DNA from: Aplysia californica
Taxonomy: Eukaryota; Mollusca; Gastropoda; Aplysiida; Aplysiidae
Reading direction: 5' to 3'
Length of the DNA stretch: 64,000 bases
Assembly: GCF_000002075.1 (NCBI RefSeq)
Contig: NW_004797876.1
Location: forward strand, 153,945 to 217,944
This document shows positions 1 through 10,900 of the stretch, in pieces. Both the position numbers and the translations under genes were made by a program. The notes under the pieces are model-generated. The model was not told where the DNA came from and ran no database searches. It was given only the letters and a program-made list of their open reading frames with translations. How positions within the stretch are numbered: the first letter of the stretch is position 1; each line of letters opens with the position of its first letter.

Positions 1-117
1 GGGGTGTTAGATTTCTCTGTAGTCTACCTGGTATTGTAAATTTGCTTATTTCTGTTTGTGTGGCCATAAGAAACGTAGCTAGATGGAGCTTTGTTTTTGT
101 TTCTTTGGTGCTATTTT

Positions 118-212
118 CTCTCTTGGCTCTCCACGATCTCAGTTGGTAGCGTGCTGGTCTTCAGAGCGGATGGCCCTGATTTGAATCCCAGATGAGACTT
201 TCTTGGACAAGA
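118..212 (+). repeat. tRNA-derived SINE head (fragment)
   Basis: The stretch resembles a tRNA. It has an A-box-like segment around 'CTCAGTTGGTAGCG' and a B-box-like 'GATTTGAATCC' about 35 bases further on. No complete tRNA fold could be made by eye and the acceptor ends do not pair well, so I read it as a SINE head rather than a tRNA gene. Confidence 0.45.
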
Positions 213-296
213 GGTATTTTCAGGAGTTTTCAAAGCTCTCAACCCATTCAGCTCGGTCCAATCGGAGACGGACGTTAAAGGTGGAGGTTCAGCCTC

Positions 297-476
297 TTAA
301 CACTTTGCGGTCACTTGCAGCAATAATGCGTCGCTAACAATGATCCGTTCCGGTCACCTGGTGCAGTTTTGCAACTGGCCCGAGAAGTCGGTTGCATGCA
401 TGCAGTCGCTCTACTGGCTGAGTGACCAGATGGTGTATTTTGTACTGCCGGCTGTGTGACTGCAAAGTGATAAATA
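297..476. mobile_element. Short MITE with TTAACACTTTGC ends
   Basis: The left end TTAACACTTTGCGGTCAC is mirrored by GTGACTGCAAAGTGATA at the right end. A second copy with the same termini lies at 60782-60902. The TTAA at the left edge suggests a piggyBac-type target, but the right flank is not a clean TTAA. Confidence 0.5.
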
Positions 477-510
477 GATAACCTGACAGTGTTGATAAGG
501 GCGTTAAACC

Positions 511-912
511 CATCATCATCATCATCATCCAGTGCAAGATCTGCGACAGACATCGGCGATCATGGTTCCCCATTCATTCCTTTGCTCGGATGCTCTCAAA
601 AAAGCTACGTTTCCTTGATCTTTCTCTGTTACCCATTTGTTTAGGTTCCCTAAGCATGTTGTTCTGGGCCTACCCCTGCCTCGCTTGCCCTCAATTTTGC
701 CAGTGAGAGCTAGATGTTCAAGACCTTTATAAATATCTATTCAGGTGTCCCAAAAACTGCATTTGTCGTTTCCTGGTTGTTTTTAACATTGAGCGTCCCA
801 CATGGGCTTCATCAAGCACTACCTCATTTGATTTCTTTTCCTTACGCGATACTCTTAGCAGTCTCCTAAGAAACCACATTTCTGTTGCTTCTATTTCATA
901 ACCCTTCCACAC
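511..912 (-). mobile_element. LINE 3' end (reverse transcriptase C-terminal region)
   Basis: On the minus strand 727-912 encodes the typical LINE RT tail (WFLRRLLRVSRKEK, then KRQMQFLGH). After a frame change it continues into GKRGRGRPRTT and LNKWVTEKDQ. It ends in an (ATG)n tail, seen as CATCATCAT on the plus strand at 511-530. The copy is 5'-truncated and decayed. A sibling with the same GRPRTT and LN-WV-KDQ motifs lies at 12465-12650. The clade is probably RTE- or CR1-like. Confidence 0.75.
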
Positions 913-947
913 TTACTTTTATTCTTTCTCCCTGTCTCCCCCGCCAG

Positions 948-1100
948 GGTGTCTCCACCGACTTGAGTGACGAGACAAACCACAACTCTTCTTCGCTGAC
1001 TGAATCCATGTCTCAAGAGGGTGGAAGTGGACAGAACCAGGATCTTTCAGCCACCCAGGGGATGGGCCTCTCCAGTAATGGGTCCAGCGACGCTTTGTGA
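948..1100 (+). CDS. Probable terminal coding exon of an unidentified upstream gene
   Basis: A pyrimidine-rich tract ends in CCGCCAG at 941-947, a good 3' splice site. An open frame follows to a TGA at 1098-1100. The 50 encoded residues are rich in Ser, Gln and Gly (GVSTDLSDETNHNSSS at the start, SSNGSSDAL at the end), as in disordered C-termini. AATAAA-type signals follow near 1518 and 1663. The rest of the gene lies left of the window. I do not recognise the family and the reading frame is inferred. It would converge on the minus-strand ZCWPW1-like gene. Confidence 0.5.
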   Translation, partial: GVSTDLSDETNHNSSSLTESMSQEGGSGQNQDLSATQGMGLSSNGSSDAL

Positions 1101-2610
1101 TACCCTACCCAGAACAGGATCAAAATGAAGATGTACTAAGTTTGTGTAAATTATGCAGTCTGGCACGCACGCAGTGGGCTCTTACATAGTGAACAGATTT
1201 TCGGGCCCTGAATAATTTTTTTAATGTATCATATATAATATATATATATATGTGTATTTGTTGTATTTAAAACATGTGCATAGAGGAATTTGTATATATA
1301 TATGTGTGTGCACCTTGAGACAGGTACCAAAAGTCGCCCCCGGACCGTTTCGAGCTACAGGCTGATAATGACAAAAAATCACTTTTTAAAAAAAAAACCA
1401 AAATGTGTTTCCATGAAAAAAATTATAGGTCCACCATTTTTTTTACAATGTGCTCAAAGGGTTTTCATTGATTTGACTTTTAAATATTTTATTTTGAATT
1501 ATTTTGAGAGTAGGGCATAATAAAAACAAATAATGAAAACTGCTTTTAAAAGGTGTTAAAATCTATTCTTGAAGCATGTTTTCTCTTCCCTGCTGTTTTA
1601 CCGTTGAATTCCATTCATGATATTGATGTTAACTGAATGTCAAATTGGAAATGAATTATCCATGAATAAATACATTTTAAAATCATTTTTTAAGTTTGTA
1701 TGTGTTCTCACGTTTGTTCAACTTAAAAGCTCATTTTCTCAAAATTATACATTTATATTCTACCTCGCAAAATGTGCAATATCTCAAAAACTACTTGAGA
1801 TGTCTAAAAAATTCAAAGACCCCCTGTGTTCAACTTGGAATTTCCTATAAGGTTCATCCCTTTACTCAAAATCCGACTTTTGGTACCTTTCTTTAGGCAC
1901 ACACACATGTATTTATATAATGAAAAGATTTCCGTGTCCGTCTGATGTTGCTATGTGCGTGCTAGGATGTATACAGTAACTATTGTCATTATAATATATG
2001 TCTTTTTTTTTCCCCTCCAGATGAAAAGTTGAAAAGTTTTGAATTTTTGTTGTTGCTGGTTTCAATTCATAATTTTCTCAGAGTTTGGATAATGAGCCTT
2101 TTCTCTCATTATTTTTTCTGTGGTTGGTGTGTTGCAAATGTAGGCTGGAACGTAAAGGCCTACCTACGTGATTCATACAGTTGACTGATGTTTTATATCA
2201 TGTGTTGTTAACTGTTTGGGGTTGTTTGTTTTGGGGTGTTTTTTTTCAGTAGACAATGGGAATTTTTATAGCCAGACTTAATCATTCCTTTGACCATACA
2301 GTTGATAATGATTGATGGCAAAAATTGCCTGCTTTCAGCTACGTTTGCTTCTCTTTGAGCCCAACACTCGCTGTCCATAGCGACCTGTTACATTTGTTGA
2401 GGTCCGAGATTTTCTTTTCAGCTGTACTGTCATTGTCAGGACTTGGGTCCCACGACTTGCGATTAAAAAGAATGAATTTGTTTCATGACAAAGTGTGGGG
2501 ATTCTTACTGGTTTTATGTCCTGTTTTACTTTTTTTTTGTGTCTGAAGCTTTTTCTTGTGTGAGTTGATGTAAATGTCAGCTGGCCCTTGGTCTATTTAG
2601 TTAATGTTTA
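1101..2610 (+). other. 3' UTR or intergenic DNA, no gene seen
   Basis: AT-rich sequence follows the putative terminal exon. It contains an AT microsatellite near 1230-1310, a TIR element at 1320-1895 and several AATAAA-like signals. A CCCCTCCAG acceptor-like site near 2013-2021 is not followed by a convincing coding frame. Confidence 0.4.
1320..1895. mobile_element. MITE-like element with GGTACCAAAAGTCG termini
   Basis: AGGTACCAAAAGTCG at the left is the inverse of CGACTTTTGGTACCTT at the right, about 570 bp apart. The interior is AT-rich with no transposase. I could not identify a target-site duplication. Confidence 0.5.
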
Positions 2611-2611
2611 G

Positions 2612-2815
2612 TACCGTACAAGTTTTACAGCACTTGCAACCCAAAGAGGTCATATTTAAGTGTCAAAGATAAGAGATGATGCTACTTGAGAGTAACATAA
2701 TAATAATACAAAGAAAATACAAAACGAGGAGAGATGAGGATGTTAGATGCTTGAAGTTTGATAGGAAAAAAGGAGCAAACCCCATGAGAGCGCCCGCCAA
2801 CCACCCACCTACTCT
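2612..2815 (-). repeat. SINE family 1 copy
   Basis: A diverged copy of the commonest repeat here. It runs from the tail (GTTTTACAGCACTTGCAAC) through GAGAGTAACA and TTTGATAGGAAA to the head (CCCGCCAACCACCCA). It lies in reverse orientation. Confidence 0.75.
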
Positions 2816-3055
2816 TTGAGGTCTTTAATCCTCTGCCTCTTGATACAAACTCATGTAGGCCTACCGGAACAGTGAAACTCAGATACAGTAGGCCTACAAT
2901 GACCTTGGACTTAGATCTGTATTTTATGATGAACACTCGGACTCGACAAATGGGGGGTGGATTCCCCATATTTTTAGTCAGCAAAAGTAAGTTGCTTCAG
3001 AGTCCTAAAACACTTCTCTCCAAGGATATGACTCTCTAAATACTCTAATCTACTA

Positions 3056-3235
3056 CAGTGCAGCCTCTCTATAAAAACCTTTGATGTAACGACATTCTCT
3101 GTATAGCGACATGGTACCCAGGTCCCGATTTTTTTCTTTTATAGATCTATATCATTAGTATTTTTTTGTTGCTTCTCTATAATGACAACCCTCTATAACG
3201 ACATTTTTGGGGGGTCCTGACGATGACTATAGAAC
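3056..3235 (+). mobile_element. pogo/Tigger-like element, left part only
   Basis: A TA followed by CAGTGCAGCCTCTCTATAAA, then repeated 'TGTAACGACATT' and 'CTATAACGACAT' motifs, is typical of pogo/Tigger terminal regions. No matching right terminus was found nearby. Confidence 0.5.
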
Positions 3236-3261
3236 AATCACACCGGAATCTTCTAACCTAA

Positions 3262-3345
3262 CACCGATGTCTGTGGTGTGACAGTTAAGCATTTCGTGGT
3301 CACACGCAGGAGACCCAAGTTCGATTCACGAGTGGGTAGAATTTT
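3262..3345 (+). repeat. tRNA-derived SINE head
   Basis: It contains 'TGTGGTGTGACAGTTAAGCA' and, about 40 bases later, a B-box-like 'AGTTCGATTC'. The same layout occurs in inverse orientation at 15148-15215, which indicates a dispersed family and not a functional tRNA. Confidence 0.5.
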
Positions 3346-5300
3346 TATCGAGTATCTCTATCTTTCTACTTTGATGTTGTATACCTCTCAGTCTGGGTTG
3401 GCTCTGGAAAGCAAGGATGTAGAAGACTGCCTCCTAAATTATCTAAACTGCATCGATGGGGGAATGTTATTGTTGTTTTCAAATCCCTTTAGCTGCGAGC
3501 ATTTCGCTCTAATCGATGGGAGAATAAAAACAGATCTTTTTAAAAAATAATATAAAAATGCTGTAACAATGGAGCACTTTCAGTTTCAGGGTTGAGGCAT
3601 GCATTTCCTTGCAGAGATAAATCGAAAGTAAGTTTCAAACTAAAATTAAAGAATTTGAACAAAAACATTTCAGACTTCATTCAACATTTAATAATTAACA
3701 TGGTAAATATGTATAACATTATAACATAAAATAAATAACAATAACAAAAGTAGGTACGGTACCACAATAGAAATCTTGAAGACAGCTTTCAAAGAGATTA
3801 CAAGGACATGGTAGGCCTATATTTGTTTTCTTAGTTCACATTCAACAATCTCCTTTTCTAAACTGTATCAAAGTCAAAGTGCTCGTTTCCAAGAGAAAGA
3901 TATTTGACACACACACACATGTTGTACATAAAGCTTATTCCAACACACACTTGACTGTCTTTTCCTTAATCCTTTACAAACAAGCTTCTGCTAATCCTAT
4001 TGCCAATGAGATCAATTCTTCTAGCACAGAAAAGTTTGTCACATTCTGAGCATTTAAAAGGTTCATTTCCACTTGTGGGCTTTTCTCTTTTCTCTTGATT
4101 TAAGTAATAGAGGCTACTCATAGTTCAGTGAAAGCAAAGGGAAGAGACACTATTCACATGGCACATCGGGAGTTTACAGAAAAGGGAAGATCTTCTACAT
4201 GTGACGTACTTACCGGTAACAGTGAATTAATTAATTTTTTTTTAACAGTTGTTTATGAATCTGAGGAATGCAGAAATTTATTGAGATGTGAGAAAAAGAA
4301 TAAATATTATGAGAAAGGACAACTGAAACTACAAGCTACAAAATTATAATTTATAATGACAACCCTTTTTTTTAAAAAAGAGGTCACACTCTATTTGGAA
4401 ACCTGTGGAAACGGCCACATGACTATTCCAAACAAATGACACATTTCTCAGTGATCAACACAGAACCTACAGGACAGTTAACATCATGATAAAGATAGTG
4501 AATAGAAAAAGGAAAAAAACAAGTCTGTCCACCTGGTCAGATTCAACTCCTTTTAGCTTGTCCATCATCTCTGTCCAGATAACTTTGTCCTAATTAAACA
4601 AACTTGCCATGAACAGCGCACACATGTGTGACCTGTGGTCAAACCCACAAGAGAAAAAACAACTTAGCTATAATAAGTAGGCCTACCAAGACTAACAACT
4701 GAAAAGTGAAACTGTTTGGTTTCCAATCTTTCTTTGCTATAGATCAAGACAAGAACTTTCTATGTCCAACAGATTGGTACAGTAAGTAAACCTTGCATTC
4801 ACAGACACCGGAATTACATTCGGTTTCCTTTTTATTCTCCTGAGTCAATAAAACACCTTGTTTGTAGCCTACTAATCAAACCCTCAATAACACTTGCAGT
4901 GTGGCTGGAAAAAAAAATCCTTCCAACAGTGGTTTCTTTCTCCCAAAACTGTCAACTCTGTTGTATTTCTACAGTGTAGGTATTTCTTCTCTCACATCAG
5001 CCATATTCTAATTTTACATAAAGTATGTACGGTACATCATGTATTGTATGTCCCGTGAACACAGATTTTCTTCTTTTTTTTTTTTTTGCGCTATGAAATG
5101 AATCATCATAGGCCTACTATAAAATCTATTATAATTTAAACTTTGTAAGGCTCAATAATTCTCATCAAACATGAACAAATGAAAATGAAAACTTGAATAA
5201 ATGCAGTTATTGTCTACATAACAGAATATGGTAATGATCGTTAGGAAGGATCAGAATATCAAAGTAGCTGTGGCGTGATGTATTTCAACATTGAGCCTCT
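3346..5300. other. Intergenic, no gene seen
   Basis: AT-rich sequence with short ORFs that show no recognisable domain or splice context. It lies between the putative plus-strand terminal exon and the minus-strand ZCWPW1-like gene, and may hold part of the latter's 3' UTR. Confidence 0.4.
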
Positions 5301-5305
5301 ATCAA

Positions 5306-5905
5306 CAGTTAAACACACATGCGGATAACTTGAGAACGACACATGTACACCATTGGCTGATATTTATAGTAACGGCCATCTTGTTTGACGTCATTGAGCC
5401 TGTAGCCTACAGTGGCGTGGTGGGGGAGTGGTTAGTGCCAAAGCAGAAAGTCCAGGTTCGAGCCTCGGTTCGGCCACTGATTTTTTTTTCCGCCCCCTCC
5501 TGCCCACCCACCTGTTATGAGTATCTGACATGCTTTTTCGGTTATCTTATATATTTTTTTAGAAAACTTTTTTTTTTTTTTTATTAGTCCTTTACTTCCC
5601 CAACTCAAAGTCAGGTACCCATAACAGGTGGGTGGGCAGGAGGGGGCGAAAAAAAAACAAACGTGGTCGAACCGAGGCTCGAACCTGGACTTTCTGCTTT
5701 GGCACTAACCACTCCCCCACCACGCCACTGTAGGCTACAGGCTTTTAAAATACTGCCGTAGTGCTTTGTGGTTGTGTTGCCACCGTGAACGACAACAAAG
5801 TGGGAATCCCTCAATGACGTCAAACAGGATGGCTGTTACTATAAATATCGGCCAATGGCGTACATCTGTCGTTCTCAAGTTATCCGCATGTGTTAAACAC
5901 CGTCA
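5306..5905. repeat. Large imperfect inverted repeat (foldback) with tRNA-like core
   Basis: The left arm (from TAAACACACATGCGGATAAC through CTTGTTTGACGTCATTGA to GTGGCGTGGTGGGGGAGTGG) reappears inverted on the right: CCACTCCCCCACCACGCCAC near 5710, TCAATGACGTCAAACAGGAT near 5812, and GTTATCCGCATGTGTTAAAC near 5878. Each arm carries a tRNA-like block with a B-box-like GGTTCGAGCCTC. The right arm has an extra segment of about 80 bp. It lies just downstream of the ZCWPW1 stop codon and could be in its 3' UTR. Confidence 0.8.
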
Positions 5906-6257
5906 TCTTTTTTGGACTCAAATCTTGGATAGATTAATTTCAGTCAACTTTCTGCATTGTCTACAAGCATCGCTAATCTACACACAGGTTGAACTGACCA
6001 CTGACATGACTGTTCAACGTATCCACATGAAATTTGTGCCAACATACAAACATCTACTTTGACATTTTTTTTTCCCACAAGATTTACTACACATCATAAA
6101 ATTCAATATCTTTCCGAACGAAATCATAAAATCTCAAAGTCAAAGGGTTGTGAGGCCGATGAGTTGGTTTTACACAGTACTTTGAAAACATAGCTTTAAA
6201 AATAATCTTAAAAATATAGGGAACAACAATGTCTAACACTAACATAGTAACAACAAT

Positions 6258-7915
6258 CTACTGCTCTATTGCATCAAAGGGATCAGAATCTGAGCCTTGA
6301 TCAAAACACGTCCCAGCAAACCTCCCATGAATGTCGCCCTGAATGCCCTGAACATTCTCTGCTATAACTTTTGGGCTGACCGCGTCCACTTCTAGGTCCA
6401 GACTCTCACAGTCACTATCCTGAGGGACTTTGGATCTAGGACTTTGGACAGATTTTTTGTACACATCCCCCAAATCAAAGCTTTCCTCCTCGTCTCCACT
6501 TTCCAGCTTGTCGATGCTGTCACGAAGGATCTTCTCTTGTTTCTTTACTGAACTGGAATCTGTCTTCAGAGTCAATGTGCCTTCACTTTCAATAATACTG
6601 GTTACATCTGCTTCTAAATCAGGTACATTCTGATCTGTAACGGCAGGTCTCACCGCTCGAGCATAAGAACTTTTCTTAGGTTTATTTGTTCCATTTTCCT
6701 TCAATGGCTGACTGGGAACCACGCCATCAGAGTGAGAGGATGATTTGCTTATTTGAGGGGCTGAAAAGTTGTTATGTTTTCTAACTTTATGGAAAGATTT
6801 TTCTTGATCTCTCTGAATTTTTGAAACCTTCTCTGTGTTTTCTTTGCCTTTTTCAGAACCATCAACTTGAACCTCACTGTCCTTCTTGCTCATAGCAGAG
6901 TTTTTACTTTTCTTATTAGAATCTTTCGATCGGCTCTTTGAGAATATCTTTTTATTCTGGGAACCATTTTCAGCAATCCCCATGGAATTTTCCTCAGTTA
7001 CATTTGTCTCATCATCAGAATCAGACGCTACGGACTTTTCTGAATCAAATTTCAGTTTTTTGCTCTTGCTGGGTATTTTGTCTTTCAAACTTTTCTTAGT
7101 GCTCAGAGTATCATCACATAGGGAATTTGAAACATCTTCCTTATTCTCTTCATTCACTGGCTTGTTATTTGACTTGACAGACGCCAGTTTTCTTTTCTTC
7201 TTGTTCTCGAGGTCCTCTCCCCCACCCACAACCTCCTCACTTCCACGGGTAGATTTGTTGCTGCCGCGTGTGTGGCCTGAAGATTTTCCAGAAGTCTTGC
7301 TCTTTGTACCCACAGAGCTTTCTTCTTCTTGCTTCTCCTCACATGTAACCACATCAGCCTTCTTCCCTTCACAGACAGTTTCGTTGTCAAAATTACGTTC
7401 CACAACATCAGAAGCAATCCGATCATGCTCAACGATTTCAGACTGTTCAATTTCTTTTGACGATGTAGCAGTATCAGTGTTTTCAAGATCACTATGAACC
7501 TCAGAATCTGAAGCATTATCTCTAGCCCCAAGTTCTTCATCTGGTTTCTCACAAACACCATTCTTCAGGGTTTCCATACCGCCTTTGACAACATCTTGAC
7601 CGTCAACTGGCTCCCCAACTTCTTTTTCCATTTCACCATGAGCAAGAACATTATCAGCATCCCCTCCTTCACTGCCGGGCAAACTTTCACTAGAAGATTC
7701 CGACACCTCCTCTGTGTCTTGAGACACCTGTCCAGCACTCGAGCTGGGCAGCTCTGCTTCTTGACTCTGTGCAGTAGAGGCTTCCATGGTGAATATTTCT
7801 TTGTCAAATCTTTCTTTTCTTTGATGAACAGAAGTTACACCCTTTGAGCTGCAGTTCCTGTTATCTGTACTCTCATTTTCCTCGGTGGAATTTCCGTCGT
7901 CAGCGATACAAGAAT
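6258..7915 (-). CDS. ZCWPW1: ZCWPW1-like exon 17 (terminal, acidic/basic disordered tail)
   Basis: The acceptor is CTAAACAG at 7916-7923. It encodes residues 588-1139 and ends with TAG-type termination at 6258-6260 after GSDSDPFDAIEQ. The composition is rich in Ser, Glu, Asp and Lys with many S-D/E-E clusters, which are casein-kinase-like sites, and basic patches. An internal Met (residue 631, position 7787) only looks like a start; the frame runs through it to the acceptor. Human ZCWPW1 also ends in an acidic D-F-type tail (EDFPVALFGK), but its tail is far shorter. Confidence 0.88.
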
Positions 7916-10900
7916 CTGTTTAGATGTAACAAATGACAAGTGTAATCGATTTAATCATTCGTACGTCTGCATTTGAAGTGCTTACTTTGCATTAGTATGT
8001 GTGCATTAGTAGAGGTGAGTGTGCATGTGTTTGCATGTGTGTGTGTGTGTGTGAGTGTGTGTGTGTGTGTGTGTGTGAGTGAGTGTGTGTGTGTCTGTCA
8101 TTCTGTGTGTGTAAGTGTGTGTCTGTCTGTAGGTATGTGTAAGTGTGTGTCTTGTGTGTGTGAGTGAGCGAGTGTTGCATGTGCATGTTTGTGCATTTGA
8201 GTACAAGATGAATGTATGTGGGTGTGTGCTTTGTGTGGACAAGAACACATGCATGCCATCATGTTCATGCACACTTACAATTCAGTGTGATCCCCCAAAA
8301 TGCAGAAAGGTAGAAAAACAAAAACCAAGTGACCAAAGTGCTGTCTATGATAACAAAGGTAAAATTACCAGACTTTATAATCTATAGCGACAGAAGCAAA
8401 TGATGGAACTGGAACAAGCCTCAGCAGCTTGACAAACACACAAAAATCCCAGAAGTCATTGTGGGAATGGATTTCTCTTATCTTGTCTACAATATTTCTT
8501 CTCAGTCGTTTTTTTTCTTTCGTTTTCGTAATAGTATTACGCCACTAGCAACACAATAAGGTCATATAAGTGCTGAAGATTAGAGATGTTACAAGGGAGT
8601 AACAAACACAAAAAAGAAGGAGAGATTAAGGATGATAGATGTTTGATAGGAAAGAAGGAGCAAACCACACCAGAGCACCCTCCAAACACCCACTTCTCAG
8701 TCACCAGAGCTTCTTTTTTCCCAAAGGTTATTCTGTCACGTATGATCTCTCATGTGGGTGGTTGGCGGGTGCTCTGGTGTGGTTTGCTCCTTTCTTTCTT
8801 TATCTCCCCTCCTTTTTTTGTGTTTGTTACTCTCTTGTAACACCTCTAATCTTGGGCACTTATATGATCTTATTGTGTTGCAAGTGCAGTAAAACTCTTA
8901 CGAAAACTAACGATCTCTCATAAAACTTGAACACACAAAACAAGAAGTAACTTCACAGGATTCAACGCTGAATAAATGAAAATATTGCAAAGGAGAGATC
9001 ACCTTTTTTCGAATTCTGTTCACAGCTGCCTCGTGAAAGAGGAACAACCACTTGCTGTGAATCTTTTTTTCCTTGCGTTTTGAGCTTCTTGACCTTTCTC
9101 CTGCTACTGCCAACAGATCCATCACGACCATTCCCTGAAACGAGGAAAAAACAGCAAAAGCACGTGATAAATGAAAGTACCATTTAAGGAAGTGTAAGGA
9201 AAACAGCATCTTGAAAAATCTAGATCATGTAGCCTACTACTCAATGATGACAAACACATTCGGAAAAATTTACTTAAGGCCCTCAAACTGATCCACATTT
9301 TCATTGCACTGTAAACAAAATTCTGTGAGTCATGATTACCTGTACATAACAGCGATACATCTTCTATTCTCCCTATATATCTTTTTCATCCTTGTCGTGT
9401 AATTCACATAAATGTTGTGTACCTGTTTATTTGTTTTAGTAAATGTTTTACGGCACCTGCAACACAACAAGGTCAGTAAAAGTGCCGAAGATTAGACAGG
9501 TGTTACACGAGAGTAACAAACACAAAAAAGAAGGAGGGGAGATAAAGACGATAGATGTTTGATAAGAAACAAGAAGCAAACCACACCTGAGCACCCCCCA
9601 ACCACCCACACATTGTGTACAACAGCTGCTCGCAGAAACCAAAACCAAAAAGCAATTCCAATTTCATTGTTACGCCATGAGATGCAGAAACAGAAAACAC
9701 ATTTTTCCGCAAAAAATATATCAATAACATACATAAAAATGTATACCTGAGTACTGTTTATGCTGTCTTTTATGTCGCGAGTATCGTGTGGCAAATCCGT
9801 AAGTTTCAAGGCGCTCCTGTAGAAAACACAACAGACCTACTTGACAGCAAAATATTCTCATAACATTTTTAGCATTTTACCTACCACAGGAACTTGTTCT
9901 AAACAGGAAAAGCACATTGTTGACAAAAGCATTACAAGATTTTAATGCTGATGTCTTTTTTTATTTTTGTGAAGGATAGAAAAAAACTGCACCTTGTTTG
10001 GCTCAAGCCACTCACAGAGAAAACACCATCACTTTCTTTCCTAGATCACTATGTCGTTTACGGTAACTTTATTGTCTCCAGAAATAAACCTTTCTTCGTC
10101 TAAATCTGAGTTTTTACTTAGTTAATTTTAGCAAAAATATCGTGCCCAGGTAAAATAATGGCTATCTGCTGGCAGTAAAAGAAAAGACAATTAACAGATC
10201 AATCGAAAATAAAATACCAATGGCACACGCAAAACCACCCTAACTCTTTGACAGAATGATATTTTTATCAGTTAATTAAAGCATTCTGTCACACACCCCT
10301 ATATATAGCATCAATGAACACTACAAGTGAAGGAACATTACTTTTCTTACCTTGAGGCTCAATTTCAGTGCATAGTCTGCATTTCTCTTGGCAATTTCAA
10401 TTTCTTTCTTGTGCGACTGTGAGCGTTTAGACAGCTGTGAAAAAAACACATTAAGAATGTACAGAAGTACTTATTCCTTAGCCCAAGCTGTCTACTTTTT
10501 AAAAAAGGTAGGCTTACACTATAAAAGTTGATCTTGTATTTTTTTACAGTGAGAAACACATTAAGTTTTAGAGTAATTGGAAATCAGTTTGACTTGACTT
10601 CATTGACTCTTCCAGCTCAGTTCTTCTTTTCATACCTTGTTGAATCTTATGGGAAAGCTGATGTTTCGACAATGAGCAAAGATTAATTTTCCACAGTATG
10701 TACAGCATTGTTTATACGTATAAATCTGTAAGCTATCTGGCTTTACGTAAAGTGCCAGGAGCTGTGTGCACACAGGAGTATGTGCTATGACAATGATCTA
10801 AATGTATTATCATTAATAGTAATACAGTCCATGCCGGCTTTAAGCACGGTCATCGGGAGAAAGCTTAAGCGTGCTTAACGCCGAAGCGTGCTTGAGTGCG

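Noticed and set aside
6886-7497. 203-codon plus-strand ORF
   Set aside because: It is the antisense shadow of the ZCWPW1-like terminal exon. Its Phe/Ser/Leu-rich composition is what the complement of Lys/Glu/Ser codons gives.
7785-7787. ATG as the start of a single-exon 509-aa gene
   Set aside because: The frame is open upstream to a 3' splice site at 7916 in the phase left by the previous exon, so this Met is internal.
8006-8272. Cys/Val- or Thr/His-repeat ORFs over GT microsatellites (also 44212-44786 and 45441-45888)
   Set aside because: Simple-repeat translation artefacts on both strands.
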